NCBI RefSeq assembly: GCF_004297875.1
Contig: NZ_SCSK01000048.1
Coordinates: forward strand, 62,001 to 126,000
DNA from: Pandoraea sp.
GTDB taxonomy: Bacteria; Pseudomonadota; Gammaproteobacteria; Burkholderiales; Burkholderiaceae
Length of the DNA stretch: 64,000 nucleotides
Reading direction: 5' to 3'
Position numbers and translations under genes: made by a program. A model generated the notes under the pieces. That model was not told where the DNA came from and searched no databases. It saw only the letters and a program-made list of their open reading frames with translations. Positions 33,958-43,516 of this stretch are shown piece by piece (position 1 is the first letter of the stretch; each line of letters opens with the position of its first letter).

Positions 33958-36876
33958 ATGGAGCACACGGTCCGCGAGCAAAACGAGCAGCTCGAAGTCA
34001 AAACCACCACTTGCTACATGTGCGCCTGCCGCTGCGGCATCCGTGTGCATTTGCGCGACGGCGAGGTGCGTTATATCGACGGCAACCCCGAGCATCCTTT
34101 GAATCAGGGCGTGATTTGCGCCAAGGGGGCCTCGGGCATCATGAAGCAGTATTCGCCCGCGCGCCTGACTCAGCCCCTGCGGCGCAAGCCCGGCACGGAG
34201 CGTGGCGCGGCGGTATTCGAGCCGATTTCGTGGGACGAGACGTTCGATATTCTGGAAAAGCGCCTGGGCAAGCTGCGCGCCACCGACCCGAAGCAATTCG
34301 CGCTGTTTACCGGGCGCGACCAGATGCAGGCGCTCACCGGCCTGTTTGCCAAGCAATATGGCACGCCCAATTACGCGGCGCACGGCGGCTTCTGCTCGTC
34401 GAACATGGCTGCCGGCATGATCTACACCATCGGCGGCTCGTTCTGGGAGTTCGGCGGGCCCGACCTGGACCGCGCGCGCCTGTTCGTGATGATCGGCACG
34501 GCCGAAGATCATCACTCCAATCCGCTGAAAATCGCCATCTCGAAGTTCAAGCGCGAAGGCGGCCGATTCATCTCGATCAATCCGGTGCGCACGGGCTACT
34601 CGGCGATCGCCGACGAGTGGATCCCGATTCGGCCTGGCACTGACGGCGCGCTGTTCATGGCGCTGATTCACGAACTGATCGCCAAGGGGCTGTATGACCG
34701 GTCGTTCATTGCGCGCTTTTCGAATGCCGGCGAGCTGGTCAATACCGATCCGGCCAGCGACACGTTCGGCCTGTTCGTGCACGACGAAGCCAGTCCGGTG
34801 GGCAATCCGCTCTACCCGCAAAACAAGATGTGGTGGGATCGCCATACGCGGCGCGCGGTCAAGACGCACGCCGAGGGGGCCGACCCGGTGCTGCTGGGGG
34901 AATTCGCCCTGCCCGACGGCACGCCCGTGAAACCGGCGTTCCAGTTGCTGATGGAGCAGGTAGAGGAATGCACGCCCGAATGGGCCGAAGGTATCACCGG
35001 CATTCCGGCCGAGACCATCCGCCGGCTGGCTTACGAGATGGGCGTGACGGCCCGCGATCACAAGATCGAATTACCGATTCGCTGGACAGATCATTGGGGC
35101 GTGACTCACGAGACCGTCACCGGCAACCCGGTGGCATTTCATGCGATGCGCGGCCTGGCGGCTCACTCGAACGGCTTCCAGACGATCCGCGGGCTGGCGG
35201 TGCTGATGTCGTTGCTGGGCACCATCGACCGGCCCGGCGGCTTTCGCCACAAGGCCCCCTACCCGCGTGCGGTACCGCCCTCGGCCAAACCGCCAAACAG
35301 CCCGGATGCGGTCAAGCCCAATACGCCGCTGGCGACCGGCCCGCTCGGCTGGCCGGCCGAGCCGGGCGACCTGTTCGTCGACGACCAGGGCGGCCCGGTG
35401 CGCATCGACAAGGCGTTTTCGTGGGAATACCCGCTGGCGGTGCATGGCCTGATGCACAGCGTGATCACCAATGCATGGCGCGGCGATCCCTACCCGATCG
35501 ACACGCTGATGATTTTCATGGCGAACATGGCGTGGAACTCGACCATGAACACCTCGGAAATCCGCAAGATGCTCAACGACAAGCATCAGGACGGCGAGCG
35601 GCGCGGCGAATACAAGATCCCGTTCATCGTCGTGTGCGATGCGTTCGAGTCGGAGATGACCGCATACGCCGATTTGATCTTGCCTGACACGACCTATCTG
35701 GAGCGGCATGATGCGATGTCGGTGCTTGATCGCCCGATTTCGGAGTTCGACGGCCCGGTCGATTCGGTGCGCGTGCCGGTGCTGCCGCCGACCGGTCAGT
35801 GCAAGCCGTTCCAGGAGGTGCTGATCGAGCTGGCTAGCCGGCTCAAGTTCCCGGCTTTCACGCGCGAGGACGGTTCGCGCAAGTTCAAGGATTATCCGGA
35901 CTTCATCGTCAACTTCCAGACCGCGCCGGACTCCGGCACGGGCTTCCTGATCGGCTGGCGTGGCAAGAACGGCGAGAAGGCGGTGGTTGGCGAGCCGAAC
36001 CCGAACCAGTGGGAGCAATACGCCAGGAACAATTGCGTATTTCATTACACGCTGCCCGAATCGCAGCAATACATGCGCAACTGCAACCGCGATTACCTCG
36101 AATGGGCGCAGGCCACCGGCATGCGCAAGTTCAAGGAACCGATCGTCATCCAGCTTTACTCCGAGGTGATGCAGAAGTTCCGTCTGGCCGCGCAAGGCAA
36201 GACCCAGGGACGCCGGCCGCCGGCTCATCTGCGAGAGCGCATCGAGAAGTACTTCGATCCGCTGCCGTTCTGGTACGAGCCGCTCGAGCGCGCGGTGACG
36301 GATAGCGAGCGCTTTCCGCTGGCAGCGGTCACGCAACGGCCGATGGCGATGTATCACTCGTGGGATTCGCAAAACGCGTGGCTGCGGCAGATTCACGGCG
36401 AGAATTACCTGTTCGTCAACCCGCGCACCGCCAGCCAGAGCGGCGTGGCCGACGGCGGCTGGATGTACGTCGAGTCGCCGTGGGGCAAGGTGCGCTGCAT
36501 GGCGCGCTACAGTGAAGCGGTCGAGCCCGGCACGGTCTGGACCTGGAACGCCATCGGCAAGGCGTCCGGGGCCTGGAACCTCGGCCCCGGAGCCAATGAA
36601 TCGCAGCGCGGCTTCCTGCTGAACCACTTGATTTCCGACGAACTGCCGACCCAGCATGGCCCGGTGTCGAACTCCGATCCGATCACCGGCCAGGCCGGCT
36701 GGTACGACGTGCGGGTGCGCATCTACCCGGCCGAGGCCGACGCCAGCTTCACGCTGCCGCAATTCGACGCGATGCAACCCATGCCGGGCTCGACCCACAC
36801 CGTCAAGCGCGTGTTCCAGGCCTATTTCGCGGGACGCGGTGAATTCAAGAAACGCCTGAAAGGGACGCAATCATGA
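33958..36876 (+). CDS. soeA: Molybdopterin oxidoreductase, SoeA-like sulfite dehydrogenase catalytic subunit
   Basis: A 972-residue complex iron-sulfur molybdoenzyme without a Tat signal, so facing the cytoplasm. The N-terminal [4Fe-4S] site is Cys19, 22, 26 and 54 (TTCYMCACRCG, VICAKG). HGGFCSSNMAAG (Cys146) is in the usual position of the Mo ligand; Mo-bis-PGD contacts follow, and the C-terminal domain carries NPRTASQSGVADG. Lack of a Tat signal, the B and DmsC-type C subunits, and the close resemblance I recall to Allochromatium SoeA favour quinone-linked oxidation of cytoplasmic sulfite to sulfate. Automated pipelines would often name it formate dehydrogenase or generic molybdopterin oxidoreductase; no selenocysteine is present. 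Confidence 0.75.
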   Translation: MEHTVREQNEQLEVKTTTCYMCACRCGIRVHLRDGEVRYIDGNPEHPLNQGVICAKGASGIMKQYSPARLTQPLRRKPGTERGAAVFEPISWDETFDILEKRLGKLRATDPKQFALFTGRDQMQALTGLFAKQYGTPNYAAHGGFCSSNMAAGMIYTIGGSFWEFGGPDLDRARLFVMIGTAEDHHSNPLKIAISKFKREGGRFISINPVRTGYSAIADEWIPIRPGTDGALFMALIHELIAKGLYDRSFIARFSNAGELVNTDPASDTFGLFVHDEASPVGNPLYPQNKMWWDRHTRRAVKTHAEGADPVLLGEFALPDGTPVKPAFQLLMEQVEECTPEWAEGITGIPAETIRRLAYEMGVTARDHKIELPIRWTDHWGVTHETVTGNPVAFHAMRGLAAHSNGFQTIRGLAVLMSLLGTIDRPGGFRHKAPYPRAVPPSAKPPNSPDAVKPNTPLATGPLGWPAEPGDLFVDDQGGPVRIDKAFSWEYPLAVHGLMHSVITNAWRGDPYPIDTLMIFMANMAWNSTMNTSEIRKMLNDKHQDGERRGEYKIPFIVVCDAFESEMTAYADLILPDTTYLERHDAMSVLDRPISEFDGPVDSVRVPVLPPTGQCKPFQEVLIELASRLKFPAFTREDGSRKFKDYPDFIVNFQTAPDSGTGFLIGWRGKNGEKAVVGEPNPNQWEQYARNNCVFHYTLPESQQYMRNCNRDYLEWAQATGMRKFKEPIVIQLYSEVMQKFRLAAQGKTQGRRPPAHLRERIEKYFDPLPFWYEPLERAVTDSERFPLAAVTQRPMAMYHSWDSQNAWLRQIHGENYLFVNPRTASQSGVADGGWMYVESPWGKVRCMARYSEAVEPGTVWTWNAIGKASGAWNLGPGANESQRGFLLNHLISDELPTQHGPVSNSDPITGQAGWYDVRVRIYPAEADASFTLPQFDAMQPMPGSTHTVKRVFQAYFAGRGEFKKRLKGTQS

Positions 36877-37595
36877 CCCAACTCGCACTGGTAATCGATT
36901 TGAATGTCTGCGTGGGTTGCCACGCGTGCGTGACGAGCTGCAAGGAGTGGAATACGTCCGGCGAAGCCGGCAGCCTGGCCGACTTCAATCCCTACGACGC
37001 CGACCCGTGCGGCACGTTCTTCAACCGCGTGCAAACCTTCGAGGCTGGCGAGTTTCCGGACACCGAAACGATCCATTTTCCGAAATCGTGCCTGCATTGC
37101 GAAGATCCCCCGTGCGTGCCGGTGTGCCCGACCGGGGCGAGTTTCAAGCGCAAGGAAGACGGACTGGTGCTGATCGACTACGACAAATGCATCGGCTGCA
37201 AGTACTGCGCCTGGGCCTGCCCCTACGGCGTGCGCGAGATCGACGAAAAGCGCCAGGAAATGACCAAATGCACGCTGTGCTCGGATCGTATCCACAACGA
37301 GGCGCTGCCAGAGCGCGACCGCAAGCCAGCCTGTGTGCTGGCCTGCCCGACTTCGGCGCGCCTGTTCGGGGACATTCACGATCCCGAATCGGTCGTCTCG
37401 AAAGCCATCCAGGAGCGCGGCGGCTACCAACTGATGCCTGAATGGGGCACGCAGCCGGCTAACCACTACCTGCCCCGCCGCAAGACCCAGGTGCAGGTGC
37501 GCGCCGAGGAGGTCGAGCGGGCCGATAACGCACTGCAGCTCGAGCGGCAGTTCGAACGAGGCGAGATCAACCTGGCGGCGATGGCCAGGCAGTAA
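36873..37595 (+). CDS. soeB: [4Fe-4S] electron-transfer subunit, SoeB-like
   Basis: A 240-residue polyferredoxin with four cysteine clusters, starting with DLNVCVGCHACVTSCKEW, then CLHCEDPPCVPVCPTG, CIGCKYCAWACPYG and CTLCSDR with CVLACPTSA. It binds four [4Fe-4S] centres and links the catalytic subunit to the membrane anchor, as in DmsB/NrfC-type proteins. No signal peptide. The start overlaps the soeA stop (ATGA). The charged C-terminal tail (residues about 205-240) is variable in the family. Confidence 0.85.
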   Translation: MTQLALVIDLNVCVGCHACVTSCKEWNTSGEAGSLADFNPYDADPCGTFFNRVQTFEAGEFPDTETIHFPKSCLHCEDPPCVPVCPTGASFKRKEDGLVLIDYDKCIGCKYCAWACPYGVREIDEKRQEMTKCTLCSDRIHNEALPERDRKPACVLACPTSARLFGDIHDPESVVSKAIQERGGYQLMPEWGTQPANHYLPRRKTQVQVRAEEVERADNALQLERQFERGEINLAAMARQ

Positions 37596-37627
37596 CCACG
37601 CAATCATCAGAACAAGAGGAGCGGGCT

Positions 37628-38566
37628 ATGCGTCCGGCATTTTCGGTAGTTTTTCTCACCACGTTGACCGGCGCGGCGCAGGGACTTTTCCTGGCGCTGT
37701 TCGCGACCGAGCTGCTGGCCGGTTTTGGCGTGCTTGCATGGCCCGGCGTGGCGTTCTTCGTGACTGGCGCAGTGCTCGCGGTGGTACTCGCCGGCCTGGG
37801 GCTGCTGGCGTCGTTCTTTCACCTCGGACATCCGGAGCGCGCCTGGCGGGCCATTGCCATGTGGCGCACGTCATGGCTGTCGCGCGAATGCATCTTCCTG
37901 CCGGCATTCATGGCCACAGTGTTCGCCTATGGCCTGGCGCACTGGTTCGATTCCGGCCTGACGCTGGCCATCGGCGCGCTGGCGGCGGTGTGCTGCTTTG
38001 GACTATTTGTCAGCACCGGCATGATCTATACCTGCATCAAGGTGTTGCGTGAATGGGCCACGCCGCTGACCACGACGAACTTCATCTTTCTCGGCTGTGC
38101 CTCCGGCTTCACGCTGGCCGCTGGGCTCGCGGCCTGGACGGCCCCCGCCGACATCCGCTTCCTGGCGATCGCCGCCGTCGTGCTGACCCTCGTTGGCTGC
38201 GTCACGCGGGTGGCTTCCCTGGTACGCAATGCCCGGCTGCGGCCCAAGGCGACCCTGCAAAGCGCCACCGGCATCAAGCATCGCCAGGTGGTGCAGAAGT
38301 CGCGCGGCTTCACCGGCGGCGCCTTCAATTTGAAGGAGTTTTTCCACGGCCAGAGCGAGCAGACCATGCGCACGATCAAGTGGAGTTTCCTGGCGCTGAC
38401 TTTCCCGGTTCCGCTGGCATTGCTCGCCGCCGGCCTGGCGAATGCTTCGGCGGCGCTGCTGGCAGCGGCGTTCGCGATACAATACGCCGGGCTTCTGGCG
38501 GAGCGCTGGTTCTTCTTCGCCGAAGCGCATCATCCGCAGAACATGTATTACCGCGGCGTCTCTTAG
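37628..38566 (+). CDS. soeC: DmsC-family membrane anchor, SoeC-like
   Basis: A 312-residue membrane protein with about eight helices of the DmsC type, including LLASFFHLGHPERAWRA and WRTSWLSRE between helices and HPQNMYYRG at the end. It should bind quinone and take electrons from SoeB. AGAGGAGC precedes the ATG at 37628, 32 nt after soeB. With SoeA and SoeB this gives the complete SoeABC layout. Electrons from sulfite would enter the quinone pool rather than cytochrome c. Confidence 0.82.
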   Translation: MRPAFSVVFLTTLTGAAQGLFLALFATELLAGFGVLAWPGVAFFVTGAVLAVVLAGLGLLASFFHLGHPERAWRAIAMWRTSWLSRECIFLPAFMATVFAYGLAHWFDSGLTLAIGALAAVCCFGLFVSTGMIYTCIKVLREWATPLTTTNFIFLGCASGFTLAAGLAAWTAPADIRFLAIAAVVLTLVGCVTRVASLVRNARLRPKATLQSATGIKHRQVVQKSRGFTGGAFNLKEFFHGQSEQTMRTIKWSFLALTFPVPLALLAAGLANASAALLAAAFAIQYAGLLAERWFFFAEAHHPQNMYYRGVS

Positions 38567-38586
38567 TCCTATTCCATAGCAACAAC

Positions 38587-40323
38587 GTGCTTACCACTCT
38601 TCTCAAATATCGCATCCGCGTTCAACGGCTGTTCCGTTTTTCAGAAGATCACACGATGTTGCTGTGGGGCGCTGTGGTCGGTCTGGTGGGCGCCTTCGCG
38701 ACCATTTCGTTTCGGGAGGCGATTCACGCCGTGCAGTGGATGCTCACCGGCAAAAGCGGTTCGCTCGTCGAGATGGGCAAGGGCTTGCAGTGGTACGTCC
38801 GCTTATTGCTGCCGGCCGCCGGCGGGGTGGCCGCCGGCATCTTCCTGGCGCTCGCCAAGCGATTTGCCGTGGGCGCGTCGTCCGACTACATGGAGGCCGT
38901 GGCTATCGGCGACGGCAACATTCCCGTGCGGCAGAGCTTGCTGCGCAGCGCGTCATCGCTGAGCACGGTGGCCTCGGGCGGCTCGATCGGGCGAGAAGGC
39001 TCGATGGTCCAATTGGCGGCCATGGCCGCGTCGTTCATTGGACGCATTACCCATTTCGACCCACCTCGCCTGCGTTTGCTGGTTGCCTGCGGGGCGGCCG
39101 CAGGCTTGACATCGGCCTACAACGCGCCTATCGCAGGCGCGTTTTTCGTCACAGAGATCGTACTCGGATCGATCGCGATGCAAAGCTTCGGCCCGATCGT
39201 CGTCGCATCGGTGGTCGCCAATATCACGATGCGCGAATTCCCCGGCTATCAACCGACCTATGAAATGCCAGCATTTCCGGCTATCTTCGGCGCGGAAGTC
39301 GTTTTTTTTGTCGGACTCGGCATTCTTTGCGGATTGGCCTCGCCGTTGTTTCTGCAGTTGCTCGCCTACGCCAAACGCAAGTTCCAGAAAACCAAACTGC
39401 CCCTGCCCACGCGGCTTGGACTCGGCGGCCTGCTGGTAGGGATCATCTCCATCTGGGAGCCCCAGGTCTGGGGCAACGGCTACAGCGTGGTCAATTCGAT
39501 GCTGCATCAGCCGTGGGCCTGGACGGCCGTACTCGTTTTGTTGTTGCTCAAGCTGTTGGCCACCTGCTTTACCATGGGCTCGGGCGCGATCGGCGGGGTG
39601 TTCACGCCGACGCTGTTCGTCGGCGCAGCCGTCGGCTACCTGTTCGGCTTCGGCGTGCACGATCTGTTCCCAAGCGCGACTTCGGCGCCGTTCGCCTACG
39701 CCATTGTCGGCATGGGTGCCTTTCTCTCGGCGGCCACCAGCGCCCCGCTGATGGCCATCCTGATGATTTTCGAGATGACCTTGAGTTATCAGGTCGTGTT
39801 GCCGCTGATGCTGGCGTGTGTGGTCGCGTATTTCATCGCCCGCTCGATCGACGACACCTCGATGTACGAGATTACCATCAAGCGCAACCGCGACGCCAAG
39901 GCGCGCCTGCGACTGCGCGGCACCCGCATGCGCGATCTCATCAAGCCGGCGGACACGGTGTTGCCGTTGACGGCCAGCTTCGAGGAAATTTCACGCATGT
40001 TCCTCGAATATCCGGTGAAATATGTTTATATCGTCGATGACGAAAATCGCTACCAAGGCGTCGTCTCGTTGCAGGACGTGACTTCCACATTACTCGAGAA
40101 GAAGGACGTCGGCGCCAGGCCGGCGGTCGAGTTCCTGCGCCGCGATTTCGTGCATGTCGTGACGCCTGATATGTCGCTGGGCGAGGCATTGGAGCACTTC
40201 CTGGCCCACCAGGGGGAGCGTCTACCTACCGTGGAAAGCATTGATAATCCAACCCTGCTCGGCGTGGTCTACAAATCGTCGCTGCTCGACGCCTATTTCA
40301 AGCTGAATCGGTCGGATAACTGA
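38587..40323 (+). CDS. clcB: ClC-family chloride channel/antiporter with CBS domains
   Basis: A 578-residue protein: ClC membrane domain (residues about 25-430) and two C-terminal CBS modules (about 445-575). Pore motifs are ASGGSIGREGSMVQ (gating Glu), TSAYNAPIAGAFF and GSGAIGGVFTPTLF. The start is a GTG at 38587 giving LTTLLKYRIRVQRLFR before the first helix; no ATG lies near. It begins 20 nt after soeC, so it may be cotranscribed. ClC proteins exchange chloride for protons and aid acid tolerance; sulfite oxidation produces acid, so coupling is conceivable but unproven. Confidence 0.88.
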   Translation: MLTTLLKYRIRVQRLFRFSEDHTMLLWGAVVGLVGAFATISFREAIHAVQWMLTGKSGSLVEMGKGLQWYVRLLLPAAGGVAAGIFLALAKRFAVGASSDYMEAVAIGDGNIPVRQSLLRSASSLSTVASGGSIGREGSMVQLAAMAASFIGRITHFDPPRLRLLVACGAAAGLTSAYNAPIAGAFFVTEIVLGSIAMQSFGPIVVASVVANITMREFPGYQPTYEMPAFPAIFGAEVVFFVGLGILCGLASPLFLQLLAYAKRKFQKTKLPLPTRLGLGGLLVGIISIWEPQVWGNGYSVVNSMLHQPWAWTAVLVLLLLKLLATCFTMGSGAIGGVFTPTLFVGAAVGYLFGFGVHDLFPSATSAPFAYAIVGMGAFLSAATSAPLMAILMIFEMTLSYQVVLPLMLACVVAYFIARSIDDTSMYEITIKRNRDAKARLRLRGTRMRDLIKPADTVLPLTASFEEISRMFLEYPVKYVYIVDDENRYQGVVSLQDVTSTLLEKKDVGARPAVEFLRRDFVHVVTPDMSLGEALEHFLAHQGERLPTVESIDNPTLLGVVYKSSLLDAYFKLNRSDN

Positions 40324-40348
40324 GCGTCGCAAGGCGATTCTTGCAAGG

Positions 40349-40369
40349 TGCGGGAATCTCCTTCCCGCA
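40349..40369 (+). terminator. Hairpin after clcB, possible terminator
   Basis: TGCGGGAA and TTCCCGCA form a perfect 8-bp stem with a TCTCC loop, 25 nt after the clcB stop. No T-run follows, so it is a weak or Rho-assisted terminator at best. Confidence 0.4.
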
Positions 40370-40439
40370 GCGCCTGGCTACCGGCGCGCGGGCGCCAAAC
40401 CTATACTGGGCGTGTCTTCAACTCACCGAATGCACGCCG

Positions 40440-41408
40440 ATGAAATCCCTCTCGCCAACCATCCGTACCGCCAGCTCATGTGCCGCCGCAGCGCTGCGCA
40501 CCGGCACGACTTATCACACGATCGTCGTCGAGGGTCTCAAGATTTTCTACCGCGAGGCCGGCCCCAAGGACGGGCCAGTGCTCCTGCTGCTGCATGGCTA
40601 TCCATCGTCTTCGCGCATGTTCGAACCCTTGCTGACGCACCTGAGCGAACGGTACCGGCTGATCGCGCCGGACTATCCGGGTTTCGGCTATTCCGACGCG
40701 CCGCCGGCCGATGAATTCGACTATACATTCGCTCATCTGGCGCAGATCGTCGACGCCTTCACCCAAGCGCTCGGCTTGCGAAAATACACGCTATATCTGC
40801 AGGATTACGGCGGTCCGATCGGTTTCCGGTTGGCGTTGGCGCACCCTGAGCGCGTGACGGCACTGATCATTTAGAACGCCGTGATTCACGAGGCCGGTTT
40901 GTCGGCAGTCTGGGAAAAGCGCCGCGCCTACTGGGCGCAGCGGGCTGATCACGAGCCAGCGATGCGCGCCGCACTGCTGTCGGAGGCCGCCGGCATCGCG
41001 CGCCACGTCGGCGGGCGTGAGCCGCTCGAAGCGTTCAATCCCGACGCCTGGATGGACGAGATTGCGTTTTTGCGGCGGCCCGAGCAGGCCGCGATTCAAC
41101 TCGACCTGGCTTACGACTATCAGTCCAATGTGGCCGCCTATCCGACCTGGCAAGCGTATTTGCGCGAACATCGGCCGCCCGTGCTGGTGACCTGGGGCAA
41201 GCACGATCCGATTTTCACGCTCGACGGCGCACACGCCATCGCCAGCGAAGAGCCGGGCGCGGAGCTGCATGTGCTGGAGGCCGGACATTTTGCTCTCGAA
41301 GACCACGGCGCGGCCATCGCCGCTCTGATCGACGATTTCCTCGTGCGCCGCACGCCCATGTGCGTGCGAGACGCCGTGCCGGCCGAGCGGGAGAATACCG
41401 CAGATTAA
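40440..41408 (+). pseudogene. Alpha/beta hydrolase (dehalogenase/epoxide hydrolase-like) with in-frame amber codon
   Basis: One frame runs from ATG 40440 to TAA 41408 and is interrupted only by TAG at 40872-40874 (codon 145). Before it are LLLLHGYPSSSRMFEP (oxyanion region), APDYPGFGYSD and LYLQDYGGPIG, whose Asp is the likely nucleophile. After it come LVTWGKHDPIF (acid) and VLEAGHFALEDH (catalytic His). The flanking residues ALII and NAVIHEAGLSAVWEKRRAYW join naturally if the stop replaces Gln (CAG to TAG, a single transition). Full length would be 322 residues, normal for haloalkane dehalogenase- or epoxide hydrolase-type enzymes. The second half could restart at GTG 40881 but would lack the nucleophile. 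A sequencing error is also possible. Confidence 0.8.
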
Positions 41409-42301
41409 TCGACGGAATCGAGCACCATATGTTCGGCCAGAAAATCGACCAGCACCCTGGCACGGGCCGGCAGCAACGCGCTGCCTGGCCAGACCGCCTG
41501 CACGGCGACCGGCGGCATTTCGAATTCGGTCAGCACCAGGCGCACCTGGCCGCTGTCGACCCACTCGCGTATTTGCCAGAGGAATGCCTGGCCAATGCCC
41601 GCACCGTGGAGCACCGCGGCATTGCATGCGAGCGCGCTGCCGGATCTGAAGCGCCCTTCGACGGTGACTTTCTCGGTGCTGCCGTTGGTATGGCGGAATG
41701 TCCAGACCGATCCGCCGTCGGCCTCGAGCGCGCGGATCACGCAGGTGTGCCCACGCAGTTCGGCCGGCGCCGCTGGTGTGCCGTGTTGGGCCAGATAGCC
41801 CGGTGCGGCGAACGCAACTCGACGCAGGACTCCGAGCGCGCGGGCTCGCAACGTCGAGTCAGGCAAATCGCCGATGCGGATGGCGAAATCGAGCCCGGCA
41901 GCGAAAAGATCGGCGTGCTGGTCCGACACATCCAGATCGATGCTCAGTTGCGGGTAGCGCGCCTGACAGGCTGCCAGCAAAGGCACGACGTGCGACGCGG
42001 CAAACAGCGGCGAAGCGCCGATGCGCACCAGGCCCGACACGGCTGCCGCGTCCTGGGCGAGCTCGGCGGTCGCCTGGTCGAGCGCGTCGAGCACGGCCTT
42101 GAGCTGGCCATGAAAACGCAGGCCGGCCTCGGTGGGCACCAGGCTGCGGGTGCTGCGCCGCACCAGCGAGACTCCTAACGATTGCTCGACGGCAATCAGG
42201 GAACGGCTCACCGATGACAGCGAGCGGCCAAGCACGCGTGCAGCCTTGGATAGACTGCCCTGGTCGACAACCGCCACGTAGGCACGATAGTCGTCAAGCA
42301 T
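41405..42301 (-). CDS. LysR-family transcriptional regulator
   Basis: A 298-residue LTTR of the CrgA/DsdC-like subgroup: LDDYRAYVAVVDQGSLSKAARVLGRSLSSVSRSLIAVEQ is the DNA-binding part, followed by the usual effector domain (PLFAASHVVPLLAACQARYP onward). Its stop overlaps the end of the broken hydrolase gene by 4 nt in convergent orientation. It lies 16 nt after pip on the same strand in the opposite order, so no obvious target; autoregulation or control of the hydrolase is a guess. Confidence 0.87.
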   Translation of the reverse strand: MLDDYRAYVAVVDQGSLSKAARVLGRSLSSVSRSLIAVEQSLGVSLVRRSTRSLVPTEAGLRFHGQLKAVLDALDQATAELAQDAAAVSGLVRIGASPLFAASHVVPLLAACQARYPQLSIDLDVSDQHADLFAAGLDFAIRIGDLPDSTLRARALGVLRRVAFAAPGYLAQHGTPAAPAELRGHTCVIRALEADGGSVWTFRHTNGSTEKVTVEGRFRSGSALACNAAVLHGAGIGQAFLWQIREWVDSGQVRLVLTEFEMPPVAVQAVWPGSALLPARARVLVDFLAEHMVLDSVD

Positions 42302-42317
42302 ACGAAATGCTCCCTGA

Positions 42318-43391
<1,074 letters not shown>

Positions 43392-43460
43392 TCAGGAAGC
43401 CCGTTGCCTCATGCGTCATTTTGCACCAAGTGTTCCGGTTAGATGCGATTCGGGCGAAAC

Positions 43461-43516
43461 TAAAGCATCGCGTGCTTTATCCAACTGTTGACGATTTCGC
43501 GCGATGCAAGCATCGC
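43461..43516 (+). other. Two back-to-back perfect hairpins at the PBP gene start
   Basis: TAAAGCA-TCGCG-TGCTTTA (43461-43479) and GCGATGC-AA-GCATCGC (43501-43516) flank the TTG start codon at 43488. If translation starts at 43560 instead, both lie in the leader RNA. They could control initiation or mark a divergent operator. Confidence 0.45.

Noticed and set aside
35071..36870. 599-codon minus-strand frame
   Set aside because: Shadow of the molybdoenzyme catalytic subunit; composition is typical of an antisense frame and no domain is recognisable.
33958..36876. Formate dehydrogenase as the name of the molybdoenzyme
   Set aside because: No selenocysteine codon or Tat signal, a DmsC-type rather than cytochrome b-type anchor, and sulfur genes in the window. 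Kept as alternative only.
40872..40874. Recoding of TAG as pyrrolysine or programmed readthrough
   Set aside because: Pyrrolysine is unlikely in this type of bacterium, no Pyl genes are seen, and the simplest explanation is a CAG to TAG transition.
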